This document shows positions 17,979-27,035 of a stretch of 64,000 nucleotides of DNA, piece by piece. The DNA is from an uncultured Eubacteriales bacterium (GTDB lineage Bacteria > Bacillota > Clostridia > Christensenellales > CAG-138). The notes under the pieces are model-generated. The model made no database searches. It saw only the letters and a list, made by a program, of their open reading frames with translations, and was not told the DNA's origin. How positions within the stretch are numbered: the stretch's first letter is position 1; each line of letters opens with the position of its first letter. The stretch covers positions 40,681 to 104,680 of the forward strand of contig UQYI01000006.1 in the NCBI GenBank assembly GCA_900545265.1, in the 5' to 3' direction. Both the position numbers and the translations under genes were made by a program.

Positions 17979-19397
17979 TCAGTTCCGGATATTTTTTGCG
18001 CCCGGCACCGCCAGGGGGATGGTTACGGTAAAAGTGCTGCCCTTTCCGGGGGTGCTTTCCACGGTGATCCGCCCGCCGTGGGTCCGCACAATGGCCTGGG
18101 CAATGGTCAGCCCCACGCCGGTGCCCCCGGTCTTACGGTGACGGGAAGGGTCTGCCCGGTAGAAGCGCTCAAACAGATAGGGCAGGTCCTTTTTGTCTAT
18201 GCCGATGCCGCTGTCGGTAATGCTGATACGGGCCAAATCCTCCTCCCGGGCCAGCGTCCAGCGGATGGAGCCTCCTTCGGGCGTATACTTTACGGCGTTG
18301 GACATAAGGTTTTGCAGCACCTGGCTGATCCGGTCCCGGTCGGCTTCCGCCGTCAGGGAACCGCCCTCCAGGCGGCAGTCAATATGCTTTTCCTGCAGGG
18401 CTCCTGCAAACAGCTCCCGGATATCCTCCAGCAGTGCTTTGAACTCCACCGGCTCCCGGTGGAGCACCAGCTGCTCGCTTTCCATCTGCTGCAGGCGGCT
18501 CAGATCCCCCAGCAGCCCGGCGATCCGGCTCAGTTCCTGACAACAGGCATTGAGACGTTCTCTGGTAGGCTCCCATATTCCCTCCGCCATAAGCTCCAGA
18601 TGGGTGGAAACGTTGGCGATGGGGGTGCGCATTTCATGGGCCACATCGGTGACCAGCCGCCGGCGGAGCATCTCCTGATCATCCAGCGTACCGGCCAGGT
18701 CATTGACGGCGGCGGTAAGCTCCGCCAGTTCCCGGGAGGAGGCTTTGCCCTGGACCCGGGTCTTGTAATTCCCGGCGGCGATCTCCCGGGTGGTTTCCGT
18801 GACCCGGATAATGGGGTTGGTGATATGCCTGGCCAGCAGATAGCCGGCTGTGCCTGCCGCCAATACGGCGATCAAAGCCATGGAGACCAGCATCTTATTC
18901 AGCGCATCCAGAAAGCGGAAGTCCCCTTCCGACATGGAGTAGGGGCCGTAATACCCAACAGAAGCCGTTCCCACCTTAACGCCATCGCTCATAAGATTGT
19001 AATGGGCTTCCATATAGCCCCCTTCTTCCTGGGAGTGGACCTTCTGCATCCGCTCGGCCATGGCCTCCATGAGCTTCCGACACTGCGTCATATCGTGATT
19101 CTGAGCATCCCATACGGTCTGTCCGTTCAGATCGTATACCTTGACGATGTACCCCTGACTCAGGGCCGCCATGCCGTAACCGTGAATGAACTCCACGTTC
19201 CAGCTGGAGGTAAGGGGGCTGTACTGCTGGGAAAGGCCCAGAGCAATGGTATCGGCGTATTCCTCCTGCTGCTGTTGCAAGTGCGCCTCATACTGCCGGC
19301 CGATGCAGCGGTTTGTGCGCATGAAGATAAAGGCCACCGTCAGCAATACGATGCATATAAAGCCCAGGGTCAGCTGGGTGCGCAGCTTCCACTTCAT
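17979..19397 (-). CDS. Sensor histidine kinase (BaeS/PhoR-like)
   Basis: A 472-residue membrane kinase. The first membrane helix is at about residues 9-26, an extracytoplasmic sensing region of about 140 residues follows, and a second helix lies near 170-188. Then come a HAMP domain, a dimerisation/phosphoacceptor domain with DVAHEMRTP (His254), and an ATPase domain with N, G1 and G2 boxes (NAVKYTPEGG, DSGIGI, GGTGVGL). It should phosphorylate the response regulator upstream, whose stop overlaps this start by four bases. The stimulus is unknown; the sensing region has no domain I recognise. Confidence 0.93.
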   Translation of the reverse strand: MKWKLRTQLTLGFICIVLLTVAFIFMRTNRCIGRQYEAHLQQQQEEYADTIALGLSQQYSPLTSSWNVEFIHGYGMAALSQGYIVKVYDLNGQTVWDAQNHDMTQCRKLMEAMAERMQKVHSQEEGGYMEAHYNLMSDGVKVGTASVGYYGPYSMSEGDFRFLDALNKMLVSMALIAVLAAGTAGYLLARHITNPIIRVTETTREIAAGNYKTRVQGKASSRELAELTAAVNDLAGTLDDQEMLRRRLVTDVAHEMRTPIANVSTHLELMAEGIWEPTRERLNACCQELSRIAGLLGDLSRLQQMESEQLVLHREPVEFKALLEDIRELFAGALQEKHIDCRLEGGSLTAEADRDRISQVLQNLMSNAVKYTPEGGSIRWTLAREEDLARISITDSGIGIDKKDLPYLFERFYRADPSRHRKTGGTGVGLTIAQAIVRTHGGRITVESTPGKGSTFTVTIPLAVPGAKNIRN

Positions 19398-20095
19398 GCT
19401 TTTCCTCCCAGCCGGTAGCCCACGCCCCGAACGGTGAACAGATAGCGGGGATCCCTTGGATCGTCTCCCAGCTTTTTGCGCAGATTTTTGATATGCGTAT
19501 CTACGGAACGGTCAAAACCGTCATACTCGCTGTCAAAGGCCAGATCCAGCAGCTCGTCCCGGGTAAAAGTTTTGCAGGGATGAGCGGCCAGGGCATACAG
19601 GATCCGCCATTCAATAGGCGTAAGCTCCAGCAGTGTGCCCTTGAGAAAGGCCTGATGGGCGGTTCCGTCCAGGCGAAGATCCTCATAGATATATATGTCT
19701 TTGTCTTTGGGTGCGTCTTCCCTGGGGGAGGTACGCCTGCGGATGGCCTCCACACGGGCCAGCAGCTGCTTCATGCTGAAGGGCTTGGTCACATAATCGT
19801 CTGCTCCCAGGTCAAACCCTTCTATGACGGAACTGTCCTGGGTCTTGGCCGTCAGCATGAGAATGGGCACCTGTGAACGGGCCCGCAGCCGGCGGCAGAC
19901 CTCTTCTCCGCTTACTCCGGGAAGCATAAGATCCAGCAGGATAAAATCCACCTGCTCTTCGTCAAACAGCTTCAAAGCCGTTTCCCCGTCTTCCGCCGTA
20001 AGGACTCGGTAGCCTTTTGCTTCAAAAAAAGCGGCCACCGCCGTGCGGATCATTTCTTCATCCTCCACTATCATAAGGGTATAGGGGTGTTCCAT
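19394..20095 (-). CDS. OmpR-family response regulator
   Basis: A 233-residue response regulator. The receiver domain has the acidic pocket EDEE (11-14), the phosphoacceptor Asp55 in LLDLMLPG and the conserved Lys in LTAKTQ. A winged-helix DNA-binding domain follows (about 130-230), ending VRGVGYRL. The ATG at 20095 is preferred to an upstream in-frame ATG because it gives the normal start one turn before the first strand. It pairs with the overlapping histidine kinase gene. The target genes are unknown; the adjacent acetyltransferase is one candidate. Confidence 0.93.
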   Translation of the reverse strand: MEHPYTLMIVEDEEMIRTAVAAFFEAKGYRVLTAEDGETALKLFDEEQVDFILLDLMLPGVSGEEVCRRLRARSQVPILMLTAKTQDSSVIEGFDLGADDYVTKPFSMKQLLARVEAIRRRTSPREDAPKDKDIYIYEDLRLDGTAHQAFLKGTLLELTPIEWRILYALAAHPCKTFTRDELLDLAFDSEYDGFDRSVDTHIKNLRKKLGDDPRDPRYLFTVRGVGYRLGGKA

Positions 20096-20193
20096 GGATG
20101 TGTTCCTCTCTGTATGCAGCATGTGGTTCGGTTTATGCGGATGCATCCGGATTTTGGCGGATACATCTGCCGGGATCGTATGTTTTCAGTTTG

Positions 20194-20222
20194 ATTGTAC
20201 CCATATTTCCCGGAATTGTAAA
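20194..20222 (-). promoter_or_regulatory. Promoter of the two-component operon
   Basis: On the minus strand, TTTACA (20217-20222), 17 bases, TACAAT (20194-20199), about 100 bases before the response-regulator start. Confidence 0.55.
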
Positions 20223-20488
20223 CAGAAAAATACTCTCCCCCGGTATATGCAGGAAGAAAGAAGGACAGGAATGAAAAAGCAGATAACGGCAAGCGACGAT
20301 CCGCAAATATATGTCCGTAAAGACGGATAAGCGGTACTTCCGCACGGCCTGTTTTCTGGAAGGGAGAGAGCCGTGGTTTCCTGCCGATATAGCGGCAAAA
20401 CGATCAAAGTAATTTGTTTACGCGCTTTTTTGCTAAAATGGACGGAGGAAAAGGGGAAGCAGGCCCGCTGCTTTCGGGATTTAGAGAT

Positions 20489-20583
20489 GTATACGGGGGC
20501 GGGGGGCGCACGGCGTGCCCTTCGGGCCCGCCTGCGGGGCGGCCGCCCCGCAGAGTTCCGGCGCAGCCGGAACGTGCGCCCCC
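20489..20583. repeat. Cloverleaf repeat, copy A
   Basis: GTATAC (20489-20494) flanks a G+C-rich block. The closing stem is GGGGGCGCAC (20502-20511) with GTGCGCCCCC (20574-20583). Inside are three hairpins: 20512-20532 (one mismatch), TGCGGGGC/GCCCCGCA at 20533-20552, and GTTCCGGC/GCCGGAAC at 20555-20573. Only the dinucleotide GA at 20553-20554 is unpaired at the junction. It lies between the two-component system and the MATE gene. The rest of this 575-base gap holds one minus-strand promoter and no gene I can support. Confidence 0.85.
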
Positions 20584-20670
20584 GCGCTCCCGCTCCCCGG
20601 CTTCTTTCGTAAAACCGGGGGCTGGTTTCCACGCAGGCCTCTTTTTTATGCTTAAGGAGGATCAACTGCT

Positions 20671-21972
20671 ATGTACGAGGGCAAGCCGCGCACATTGTTT
20701 GCAAAATATGCCATCCCACAAATGATAGGTCTGCTGTTCAATTCCGTCTATGTCATTGTTGACGGTATCTTCATCGGCAACCGCTTGGGGCGTGATGCGA
20801 TGGCTGCCGCCGCTGTATCGGTGCCTTTTGTGGAGATACTGATTGCGCTTTCTATGGCGGTAGCATCCGGTGCTGGCGTTATGATCTCTGGGCAGCTTGG
20901 GCGTGGAGAAAAGGAAAAGGCGCTGCAAACCTTTCACGCAGCCATGCTCTGTGCCGCAGGTTTCGGCGGCCTCATCATCGTTCTTGGGAATGTGTTCATT
21001 CACCCGCTTGCGGAGCTTTTAGGCTCGACGCCGCAGATCCATGAGGAGGCTGTCCGTTATCTGTGGTACATCGTGACCTTTTCGCCGTTCCTGCTGTTCA
21101 GTTTTCTGTTAGGTGGTCTTGCCCGAAATGACGGACGCTCGAAACTGGCCATGGTTGCGCTGGCAGTTGGCTCTGTTTCCAACATCATTCTGGACTATGT
21201 GTTCATGTATCCCCTGAACATGGGTATTGCGGGTGCGGCGCTGGCAACGGCAGTCGGACCGGTTTTCAGCGTGCTGATCCTGCTCCCGCACTTTCTGCTG
21301 AAAAAAGGAAAGCTCCATTTTGCAAAAACGCATATCCGTTTTGATCCTATCAAACACATTCTAATACTGGGTTTTCCTGCATTTATCATGGAGTTCACCA
21401 TTGGCATTGTGACATTCGTTTACAACTTTGCCATTGTAAAGCACGGCTACGGGGAGATCGGCCTTGCGGCTTATCTGATCATCGGCTATCTGATGCTGAT
21501 CATCCTCACACTCTTCTTGGGAATGGCGGAGGGCTTGCAGCCGGTATTCAGTTATTTTGCAGGTGTCGGTGAGGAAAATCGCAGTCGGGAAATGCGCCGG
21601 TTTGCTGTAAAAGTATTTCTGGGAATCGGTATACTGTGCTATTTGCTGATCGTTCTGTTCTCCCGCAGTTTCTACTCGATTTTCAGCCCCCACGATCCGG
21701 AGCTCATCGCCTTTGCAGCCGGCAGAAGCATCCCTTATTTCTGCGGCTTTTTCCTGGCCGGATACAACATTCTGATGATCTCCTACTGGCAGTCCATGCA
21801 GAAAACAAAAAGTGCGTTGACCGTTTCTCTGTCCCGCAGTATTGTGTGGCCTGCGATTCTGACCTTGCTTCTCCCGTTGGCTTTCGGAAATGAAGTGATC
21901 TGGCTGTGCCATTCTCTGAGCGACGGGATCACCCCCTGCACGGCCTTTATTCTGCTTAAGAGACGGGGATAA
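20671..21972 (+). CDS. MATE-family multidrug/Na+ antiporter
   Basis: A 433-residue MATE exporter with about twelve hydrophobic segments in two homologous halves, opening with the typical GKPRTLFAKYAIPQMIGLL stretch and including the FIGNRLGRDAMAA region after helix 1. Such proteins expel cationic drugs or metabolites using Na+ or H+ gradients. An AAGGAGG site precedes the ATG. Codon choice is less G/C-ending than in neighbouring genes, and a cloverleaf repeat sits just upstream, so relatively recent acquisition is possible. No adjacent regulator is visible and the substrate is unknown. Confidence 0.92.
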   Translation: MYEGKPRTLFAKYAIPQMIGLLFNSVYVIVDGIFIGNRLGRDAMAAAAVSVPFVEILIALSMAVASGAGVMISGQLGRGEKEKALQTFHAAMLCAAGFGGLIIVLGNVFIHPLAELLGSTPQIHEEAVRYLWYIVTFSPFLLFSFLLGGLARNDGRSKLAMVALAVGSVSNIILDYVFMYPLNMGIAGAALATAVGPVFSVLILLPHFLLKKGKLHFAKTHIRFDPIKHILILGFPAFIMEFTIGIVTFVYNFAIVKHGYGEIGLAAYLIIGYLMLIILTLFLGMAEGLQPVFSYFAGVGEENRSREMRRFAVKVFLGIGILCYLLIVLFSRSFYSIFSPHDPELIAFAAGRSIPYFCGFFLAGYNILMISYWQSMQKTKSALTVSLSRSIVWPAILTLLLPLAFGNEVIWLCHSLSDGITPCTAFILLKRRG

Positions 21973-22048
21973 CTTCTGGATGTAGCGGGCCCGTTCGGGC
22001 TTTGCTGTCCTGTGAAAAGGGATTGGCGGGTGTTTTTCGGGCATTACC

Positions 22049-22088
22049 CGAAAAAACAGCCGCAGCGGAAGGATCCGTCGCGGCTGTT
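22049..22088 (-). terminator. Terminator of the prmA-murC operon
   Basis: AACAGCCGC (22055-22063) and GCGGCTGTT (22080-22088) pair around a 16-base loop. On the minus strand the stem runs directly into TTTTTT. A second inverted repeat, TTTTTCGGG/CCCGAAAAA, abuts it and may serve the MATE gene from the other side. Confidence 0.8.
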
Positions 22089-22128
22089 ATTCTTATGGGA
22101 CCCTGAAGCAGGGCTTTCGTTTTGTTTT

Positions 22129-23496
22129 TTACAGGAGCTTGCGGGTCTGGCTGTATACGTTGCCGCTGCCCACGGTGATGACCAGATCCCCGGGACGGGC
22201 GTTCTCCTCCAGCCAATCCCGTATGTTCTCGAAATTCTCCAGATACAGAGCGTTGTGCGTGGAACGGTTGATGGCCTCCACCATGTCCCGGGCGTGCACC
22301 AGGCCGGTATCCACCTCTCTGCCGGGATAGATATCCGGCACCAGCACCTTATCCGCCGGGGCAAAACAGGTCACGTCCTGGCAGAAAAGCGTCCTGGCCC
22401 GGGTATAGCTGTTGCACTGGAATACGCAGTACAGGGCCTTATGGGGCACCCGGGAGGCAGCCTCCAGAGTAGCGGCGATCTCGTGAGGATGGTGGCCGTA
22501 ATCGTGGTACACGGCTACACCGTTCTTTTCGCCCATATACTCAAAGCGGCGCTTGGTATTGGTAAACCGGCCCAGCGCAGCAGCAATGGCTTCCGGAGCG
22601 GCGCCAAAGGCGCGGGCTACGGAGTAAGCTCCCAGGGCGTTGATCACATTGTGGGTGCCGGGCACCTGCAGCCGGATAGAAACAATATTTTTTCCATGCT
22701 CCACCAGATCAAAGGCGGGGCAGCCCTTTTCGTCATAGGTCAGGTTCGCCGCATGACGGTCTCCCGTATGCAGGCCGTAGGTTTCCAGCGTATGCCCCTG
22801 AAGACGGGGCAGGATCTCCTGTACTTTTGGATCATCCGTGCAGAGAATAAGCTTCCCGGTGGGGGGTACCAGCTGACAGAAGCGCACAAATGTGTCTTTG
22901 ATCTCTTCTATATCCCGGTAGCAGTCCAGATGGTCGTTATCAATGTTGTTGATCAGAGCTACGGTGGGGGCCAGCGTTAAAAAGCTCTTAACATATTCGC
23001 AGGCTTCGGTGATAAGGATATCGCTGCGGCCTACCTTTACACCCCCATGGAGCATATCTACAAAGCCGCCCACATGAACGGTGGCGTCCAGCCCGGCCTC
23101 TTCGGATATATAAGCCAGCATGGAGGTGATGGTGGTTTTTCCGTGGCAGCCGGCAATGGCGGCCACCTGTGGGAACCGGGCGGAAAGCTGGCCCAGGGCC
23201 ACGCTGCGCTCCATTTCCGGGATGCCATGCTCCCGTGCATAGACCCGCTCGGGGTTATCGGGCTTGATGGCGGCGGAATAGATGACCAGCTCCGCTCCCT
23301 GGGTCTGCTGGCCCTTCTGCCCGATATATATGGGGACGCCCAGCTCCTCCAGCTTTCGTGTGAACTGGGATTCCTCCCGGTCGGAGCCGGTAATCTCATG
23401 TCCCTGCTCCAGCAGGATCTCGGCAATGCCGCTCATGCTGCATCCGCCTATGCCGATAAGGTGGATCCGTTTTACATCATCCAGGGTAACTGCCAC
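22129..23496 (-). CDS. murC: UDP-N-acetylmuramate--L-alanine ligase
   Basis: A 455-residue Mur ligase. A Rossmann-like N-terminus (IHLIGIGGCSMSG) binds the UDP-sugar, the ATP loop is GCHGKTT (116-122), and the C-terminal domain carries the DYGHHPHEI motif. It adds the first amino acid of the peptidoglycan stem peptide in the cytosol. Mpl is the main alternative in this family but is typical of Gram-negative recyclers. Translation appears to start at GTG with GGAGG upstream. It is not in a division/wall cluster here; it lies 50 bases after a GNAT gene at the end of the prmA operon. Confidence 0.93.
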   Translation of the reverse strand: MAVTLDDVKRIHLIGIGGCSMSGIAEILLEQGHEITGSDREESQFTRKLEELGVPIYIGQKGQQTQGAELVIYSAAIKPDNPERVYAREHGIPEMERSVALGQLSARFPQVAAIAGCHGKTTITSMLAYISEEAGLDATVHVGGFVDMLHGGVKVGRSDILITEACEYVKSFLTLAPTVALINNIDNDHLDCYRDIEEIKDTFVRFCQLVPPTGKLILCTDDPKVQEILPRLQGHTLETYGLHTGDRHAANLTYDEKGCPAFDLVEHGKNIVSIRLQVPGTHNVINALGAYSVARAFGAAPEAIAAALGRFTNTKRRFEYMGEKNGVAVYHDYGHHPHEIAATLEAASRVPHKALYCVFQCNSYTRARTLFCQDVTCFAPADKVLVPDIYPGREVDTGLVHARDMVEAINRSTHNALYLENFENIRDWLEENARPGDLVITVGSGNVYSQTRKLL

Positions 23497-23546
23497 TGTG
23501 TTTCGCCTCCGCTAAAATTCTTGGGATAGTATGATAGTATATGCAC

Positions 23547-24707
23547 TCAGCCTTCCATATGCGGCTTTTCGACGGGTTTCGCCCCCTCAAAACGCTTGAG
23601 ATAGCACCGGCGGCGCTTGTGCTGCCGGGCATTGAACAGCCGCCACATGGACTGCACGTTGGCGTTGTCCTCCAGCTGGGGGCCTGTTTCGGCATACTTC
23701 ACGCCGTTTTGAATGCCCTTGCGCAGCAGATTTTCCAACACCACCAGATTCAGACCTGCGCCCTTGAGCTCCGGCTTTACGGCGATAAGGAACATGTCAA
23801 TGAAATCGTTTTTCCCGTACAGCGCCTTCAAAAGCCTGGCCCAGCCAAAGGGAAGCATCCTGCCCCGGCTCTTCTGATTGGCTTTGGAAATGGACTGACT
23901 GCCTACCCCAAAGGCCAGCAGCTCATCCTTGTCGTTATACACAAAGGCGGAGGTGCGGTTGGAAATCAGGGGCTTGAATTCGGAAACGTATTTGTCTATC
24001 TGACGGGGAGTCAGCGGCACCATGCCGAAAAGCACCTGATAGGCCTCGTTATACAGCACGAACACGTCCCGGATGTATTTGGGCAGGTTCTTCTTATCGG
24101 AAAGATCCGCCACATGGAGGTTATGCTTCTTTTTGGCTGCCTCCACGATCATCTCCATCCGCCTGGGCACCTCCGTGGGCACGGTGATCCGGTATTCCAC
24201 CCAGTCGATCTCTTTTTCAAAGCCCAGCCGGTCCATGTGCTCCGGGTAATAGGGGTAATTATAATAGGTGAAAAACTGGGAAAGGTATTCAAACCCCTCT
24301 ACCAGCATCCCTTCCCGGTCCATGTCGGAAAAGCCCTGGGGCCCGTGGATGCCCTCGCACCCCAGCTCCCGGGCATAGTCCTCCAGGGCATGGTACAGGG
24401 CGTTGGTGACTTCTGCATCGTCAACAAAGTCGAAGTTGGCAAAGCGAAGGTAGTTGTGCCCGTCCTTTTCGTTGGCGCGGGTGTTCAGTATCCCTGTGAC
24501 CCGGCCCGACAGCTTCCCGTCCTTATAGGCAAGAAAGCTTCTGGCTTTGCAGTATTCAAAGGCGGGGTTCTTATCCTCCAGCAGGTCGTTGATCTGGCTG
24601 GAGACCATGTCGGGCACATAACAGGGATGGTTTTTATAGAGCGATAAAGGAAACAGGACAAATTTTTTTATGTCCCGCCGGCCGCTGACGGTTTTGACCT
24701 CTACCAT
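23547..24707 (-). CDS. GNAT-like acetyltransferase of unknown substrate
   Basis: A 386-residue protein with an acetyltransferase-like fold in two parts. The N-terminal part contains the HGPQGFSDMDREGMLVEGF stretch typical of a large, poorly characterised GNAT-related family in Clostridia and Bacteroides. The C-terminal part has GAGLNLVVLENLLRKGIQNG, which looks like an acetyl-CoA-binding turn and helix. No signal peptide or membrane segment is seen. It sits 11 bases after hinT and 50 before murC, inside a conserved-looking housekeeping operon, which suggests a core but unknown role. Confidence 0.7.
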   Translation of the reverse strand: MVEVKTVSGRRDIKKFVLFPLSLYKNHPCYVPDMVSSQINDLLEDKNPAFEYCKARSFLAYKDGKLSGRVTGILNTRANEKDGHNYLRFANFDFVDDAEVTNALYHALEDYARELGCEGIHGPQGFSDMDREGMLVEGFEYLSQFFTYYNYPYYPEHMDRLGFEKEIDWVEYRITVPTEVPRRMEMIVEAAKKKHNLHVADLSDKKNLPKYIRDVFVLYNEAYQVLFGMVPLTPRQIDKYVSEFKPLISNRTSAFVYNDKDELLAFGVGSQSISKANQKSRGRMLPFGWARLLKALYGKNDFIDMFLIAVKPELKGAGLNLVVLENLLRKGIQNGVKYAETGPQLEDNANVQSMWRLFNARQHKRRRCYLKRFEGAKPVEKPHMEG

Positions 24708-24718
24708 GGGGCTCCGCC

Positions 24719-25057
24719 TCAGTTATCCCACTTGAGGGGTTTGCCGCCGATAAGATGCAGGTGCAGATGGGGCACGCTTTGCCCGGCATCGGGGCCTACG
24801 TTGGTGATGAGCCGGTAACCGGTCTTGTCCACCCCCAGCTCCCGGGCGATCTGCCGGGCTGCAGCCAGCATCTGGCAAAGGAGCCCGTCGTCCTCGGGTC
24901 CCGCCGCCTGCATGCTGTCGATGTGCTTCTTTGGAATGATGAGCACATGGACGGGCCCCTGGGGGGCTATGTCCTTAAACGCATAGACCTGCTCATCCTC
25001 ATAAACCTTGGCGGAAGGGATCTCTCCTGCCGCAATGGCGCAAAACAGACAATTCAT
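24719..25057 (-). CDS. hinT: HIT-family nucleotide hydrolase (HinT-like)
   Basis: A 112-residue histidine-triad protein with FCAIAAGEIPSAKVYED at the start and the catalytic HLHLHLIGG near the C-terminus. HinT enzymes hydrolyse purine nucleoside phosphoramidates, including aminoacyl-adenylates released by synthetases, in the cytosol. Its start overlaps the mtaB stop by four bases. The order prmA-rsmE-mtaB-hinT is common in Firmicutes and supports the assignment. Confidence 0.94.
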   Translation of the reverse strand: MNCLFCAIAAGEIPSAKVYEDEQVYAFKDIAPQGPVHVLIIPKKHIDSMQAAGPEDDGLLCQMLAAARQIARELGVDKTGYRLITNVGPDAGQSVPHLHLHLIGGKPLKWDN

Positions 25058-26322
25058 TGTAGTACTTCTCCTATCGCTGTTTTATTCTCCCGTCCGACGA
25101 TACGGACGCTGGCAAGTTCCCCTGACGCAGCGCCGCAGCGCACCCGGACGTAGTTTCCGGTATAGCCTTCTCCGTTTTCTTCCATGAGCACCTGATGCAC
25201 GGTGCCTTTCAGCCCGTCAATAAAGGCAGCCTCCATGGTATCCCCCAGAGCAATGAGCTCCCTGGCACGGGCTTCCTTTTCCCGGCGGGTCAGCTGGCCG
25301 GGCATACTGTCTGCCTTGGTGCCGGGGCGGCGGGAATAGGGAAACACATGGATCCGGGCAAAGGCCATTTCCTTTACAAACTCCATGGTCTGGCAGTGCT
25401 CCTGCTCCGTTTCCCCGGGGAACCCGGCTATGATATCCGTGGTCAGGGAACAGTCCGGCATGGCGGCGCGGAGCATGGCCGCTTCCCGTCTGTATTGTTC
25501 CGCCGTATAGGGCCGGTTCATGCGGGCCAGCACCGTATCCGAGCCGCTTTGCAGGGCCAGATGGAACTGTCTGCACAGACTTTTGCTTTCTGCGGAGGTC
25601 TGGCAGAATCTTTCATCTACCAGATTGGGATCCAGAGAGCCCAGCCGCAGCCGCGGCAGGCCGCATTCGTCTGCCAGCCGGATAAGGCTGACCAGATCCG
25701 TTCCCTCTTTCAGATCTTTCCCGTAAGCGGAAAGCTGTATCCCCGCCAGGACGACTTCTTTATAACCGCCCTTTGCCAGCGCCAGGAATTCCCTCCGGCA
25801 GCTTTCCAGCGAACGGCTTTTCAGTGCGCCCCGGGCAAAGGGAATGGCGCAGTAGGTGCAAAACTGCACACAGCCGTCCTGTACCTTCAGAGTGGCCCGG
25901 GTGCGGCTGTCCGCTACGGCGGAGAGGGTCTCAAATTCCCGCCGCTGGAAAGGGGAAAGGGGTTCCGGTTCCATGCTCTGCCCCAGTACGGCATTTTCCG
26001 CGATCTCTACGATCTTCTGCCGCTGGGCGGTGCCCAGTACGGCGGCCACTCCGGGCAGGGCCTCCACCTTGTCCCGGGCCACTTCACTGTAGCAGCCTAC
26101 GGCGATCACCGGGGCCAAAGGAGACAGGGCATGGGCCCGGGCGATCATCTGCCGGGATTTTTTATCCGCCGTCATGGTCACGGTGCAGGTGTTGACAATG
26201 TATACATCCGCCGGGCTTTCAAAGGGCACTACCTCATGCCCCGCCTTGAGGAAAAGTTCCTCCATGGCGGCGGTCTCATAGTGGTTCACCTTGCAGCCCA
26301 GGGTAAAAAAGGCAGCCTTCAT
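25054..26322 (-). CDS. mtaB: tRNA t6A37 methylthiotransferase MtaB
   Basis: A 422-residue radical-SAM methylthiotransferase. The N-terminal domain has the auxiliary cluster cysteines Cys10, Cys46 and Cys77; the radical-SAM motif is Cys151, Cys155 and Cys158; a TRAM-like RNA-binding domain ends the protein. It converts t6A at position 37 of ANN-decoding tRNAs to ms2t6A. The first cysteine context (TLGCKVNHYE) and the prmA-rsmE-mtaB order favour MtaB over MiaB or RimO. It starts two bases after rsmE. Confidence 0.93.
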   Translation of the reverse strand: MKAAFFTLGCKVNHYETAAMEELFLKAGHEVVPFESPADVYIVNTCTVTMTADKKSRQMIARAHALSPLAPVIAVGCYSEVARDKVEALPGVAAVLGTAQRQKIVEIAENAVLGQSMEPEPLSPFQRREFETLSAVADSRTRATLKVQDGCVQFCTYCAIPFARGALKSRSLESCRREFLALAKGGYKEVVLAGIQLSAYGKDLKEGTDLVSLIRLADECGLPRLRLGSLDPNLVDERFCQTSAESKSLCRQFHLALQSGSDTVLARMNRPYTAEQYRREAAMLRAAMPDCSLTTDIIAGFPGETEQEHCQTMEFVKEMAFARIHVFPYSRRPGTKADSMPGQLTRREKEARARELIALGDTMEAAFIDGLKGTVHQVLMEENGEGYTGNYVRVRCGAASGELASVRIVGRENKTAIGEVLQ

Positions 26323-26324
26323 GT

Positions 26325-27035
26325 TTATCCCTCCAGGGCAAAAAGCAACTGGGCCAGCATGGCCATGCCGGCCGTTTCCGTCCGCAGGATCCGGGGGCCC
26401 AGCGTTACGGGCAGGGCGCCCTTTTCTTCCAGATGCTGCACCTCCCGGGGCTCAAACCCGCCTTCCGGGCCGATGAGCAGGGCGATGCGGGGGCCGGGGG
26501 CCAGGGTCAGGGCCTGCTTCAGGGTGCGGATGTGCTCCCCTTCATAGGCCAGCAACACCAGATCAAAATCAGAAAAATCCAGCGTCTCCAGCTCAACAGG
26601 GCTTTCCACCCGGGGGAGGATCCCCCGGCCGCTCTGCTTGGCGGCGGCTTCGGCTACCTTTTCGTAGCGCTGGCGTTTTTTTTCAAAATCCTTCCCGGGC
26701 AGGGCCACGCACCGGCGGCTCACCACGGGCACAAGGGTATATAAGCCCAGCTCCGTACACTTTTGCAGGATCAGCTCCATTTTGCCCGTTTTGGGCAGGC
26801 ATTGGAACAGGGTCACCTGGTGGGCGGGCTCGCTGCGGCAGGGCTCCCATGCTTCAGGGGCAAGCAGGGCCTGCCTGCCCGTCAATGCGGTAATGCGGGC
26901 CTCACATTCCCGGCCGTTTCCGTCGCAAAGGGTAACGGCATCCCCTTTCTGCAGCCGCAGCACGGAAGCCAGGTGCTTATATTCCTCTCCCTCGATGACA
27001 GGCGTCAGAGGATCTGCAACAAAAAAACGGCTCAT
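26325..27035 (-). CDS. rsmE: 16S rRNA m3U1498 methyltransferase RsmE
   Basis: A 236-residue SPOUT-class methyltransferase. A PUA-like N-terminal domain (EYKHLASVLRLQKGD) is followed by the knotted SAM-binding domain ending LLIGPEGGFEPREV and LGPRILRTETA. It methylates U1498 of 16S rRNA in the small subunit. Its start overlaps the prmA stop by four bases, giving coupled translation of two ribosome-modifying enzymes. Length is normal. Confidence 0.95.
   Translation of the reverse strand: MSRFFVADPLTPVIEGEEYKHLASVLRLQKGDAVTLCDGNGRECEARITALTGRQALLAPEAWEPCRSEPAHQVTLFQCLPKTGKMELILQKCTELGLYTLVPVVSRRCVALPGKDFEKKRQRYEKVAEAAAKQSGRGILPRVESPVELETLDFSDFDLVLLAYEGEHIRTLKQALTLAPGPRIALLIGPEGGFEPREVQHLEEKGALPVTLGPRILRTETAGMAMLAQLLFALEG

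Noticed and set aside
20470..20640. Open frames across the GC-rich repeats as small genes
   Set aside because: Arg/Ala/Pro-rich translations arise in several frames from the inverted repeats; no start signals and not conserved between copies.
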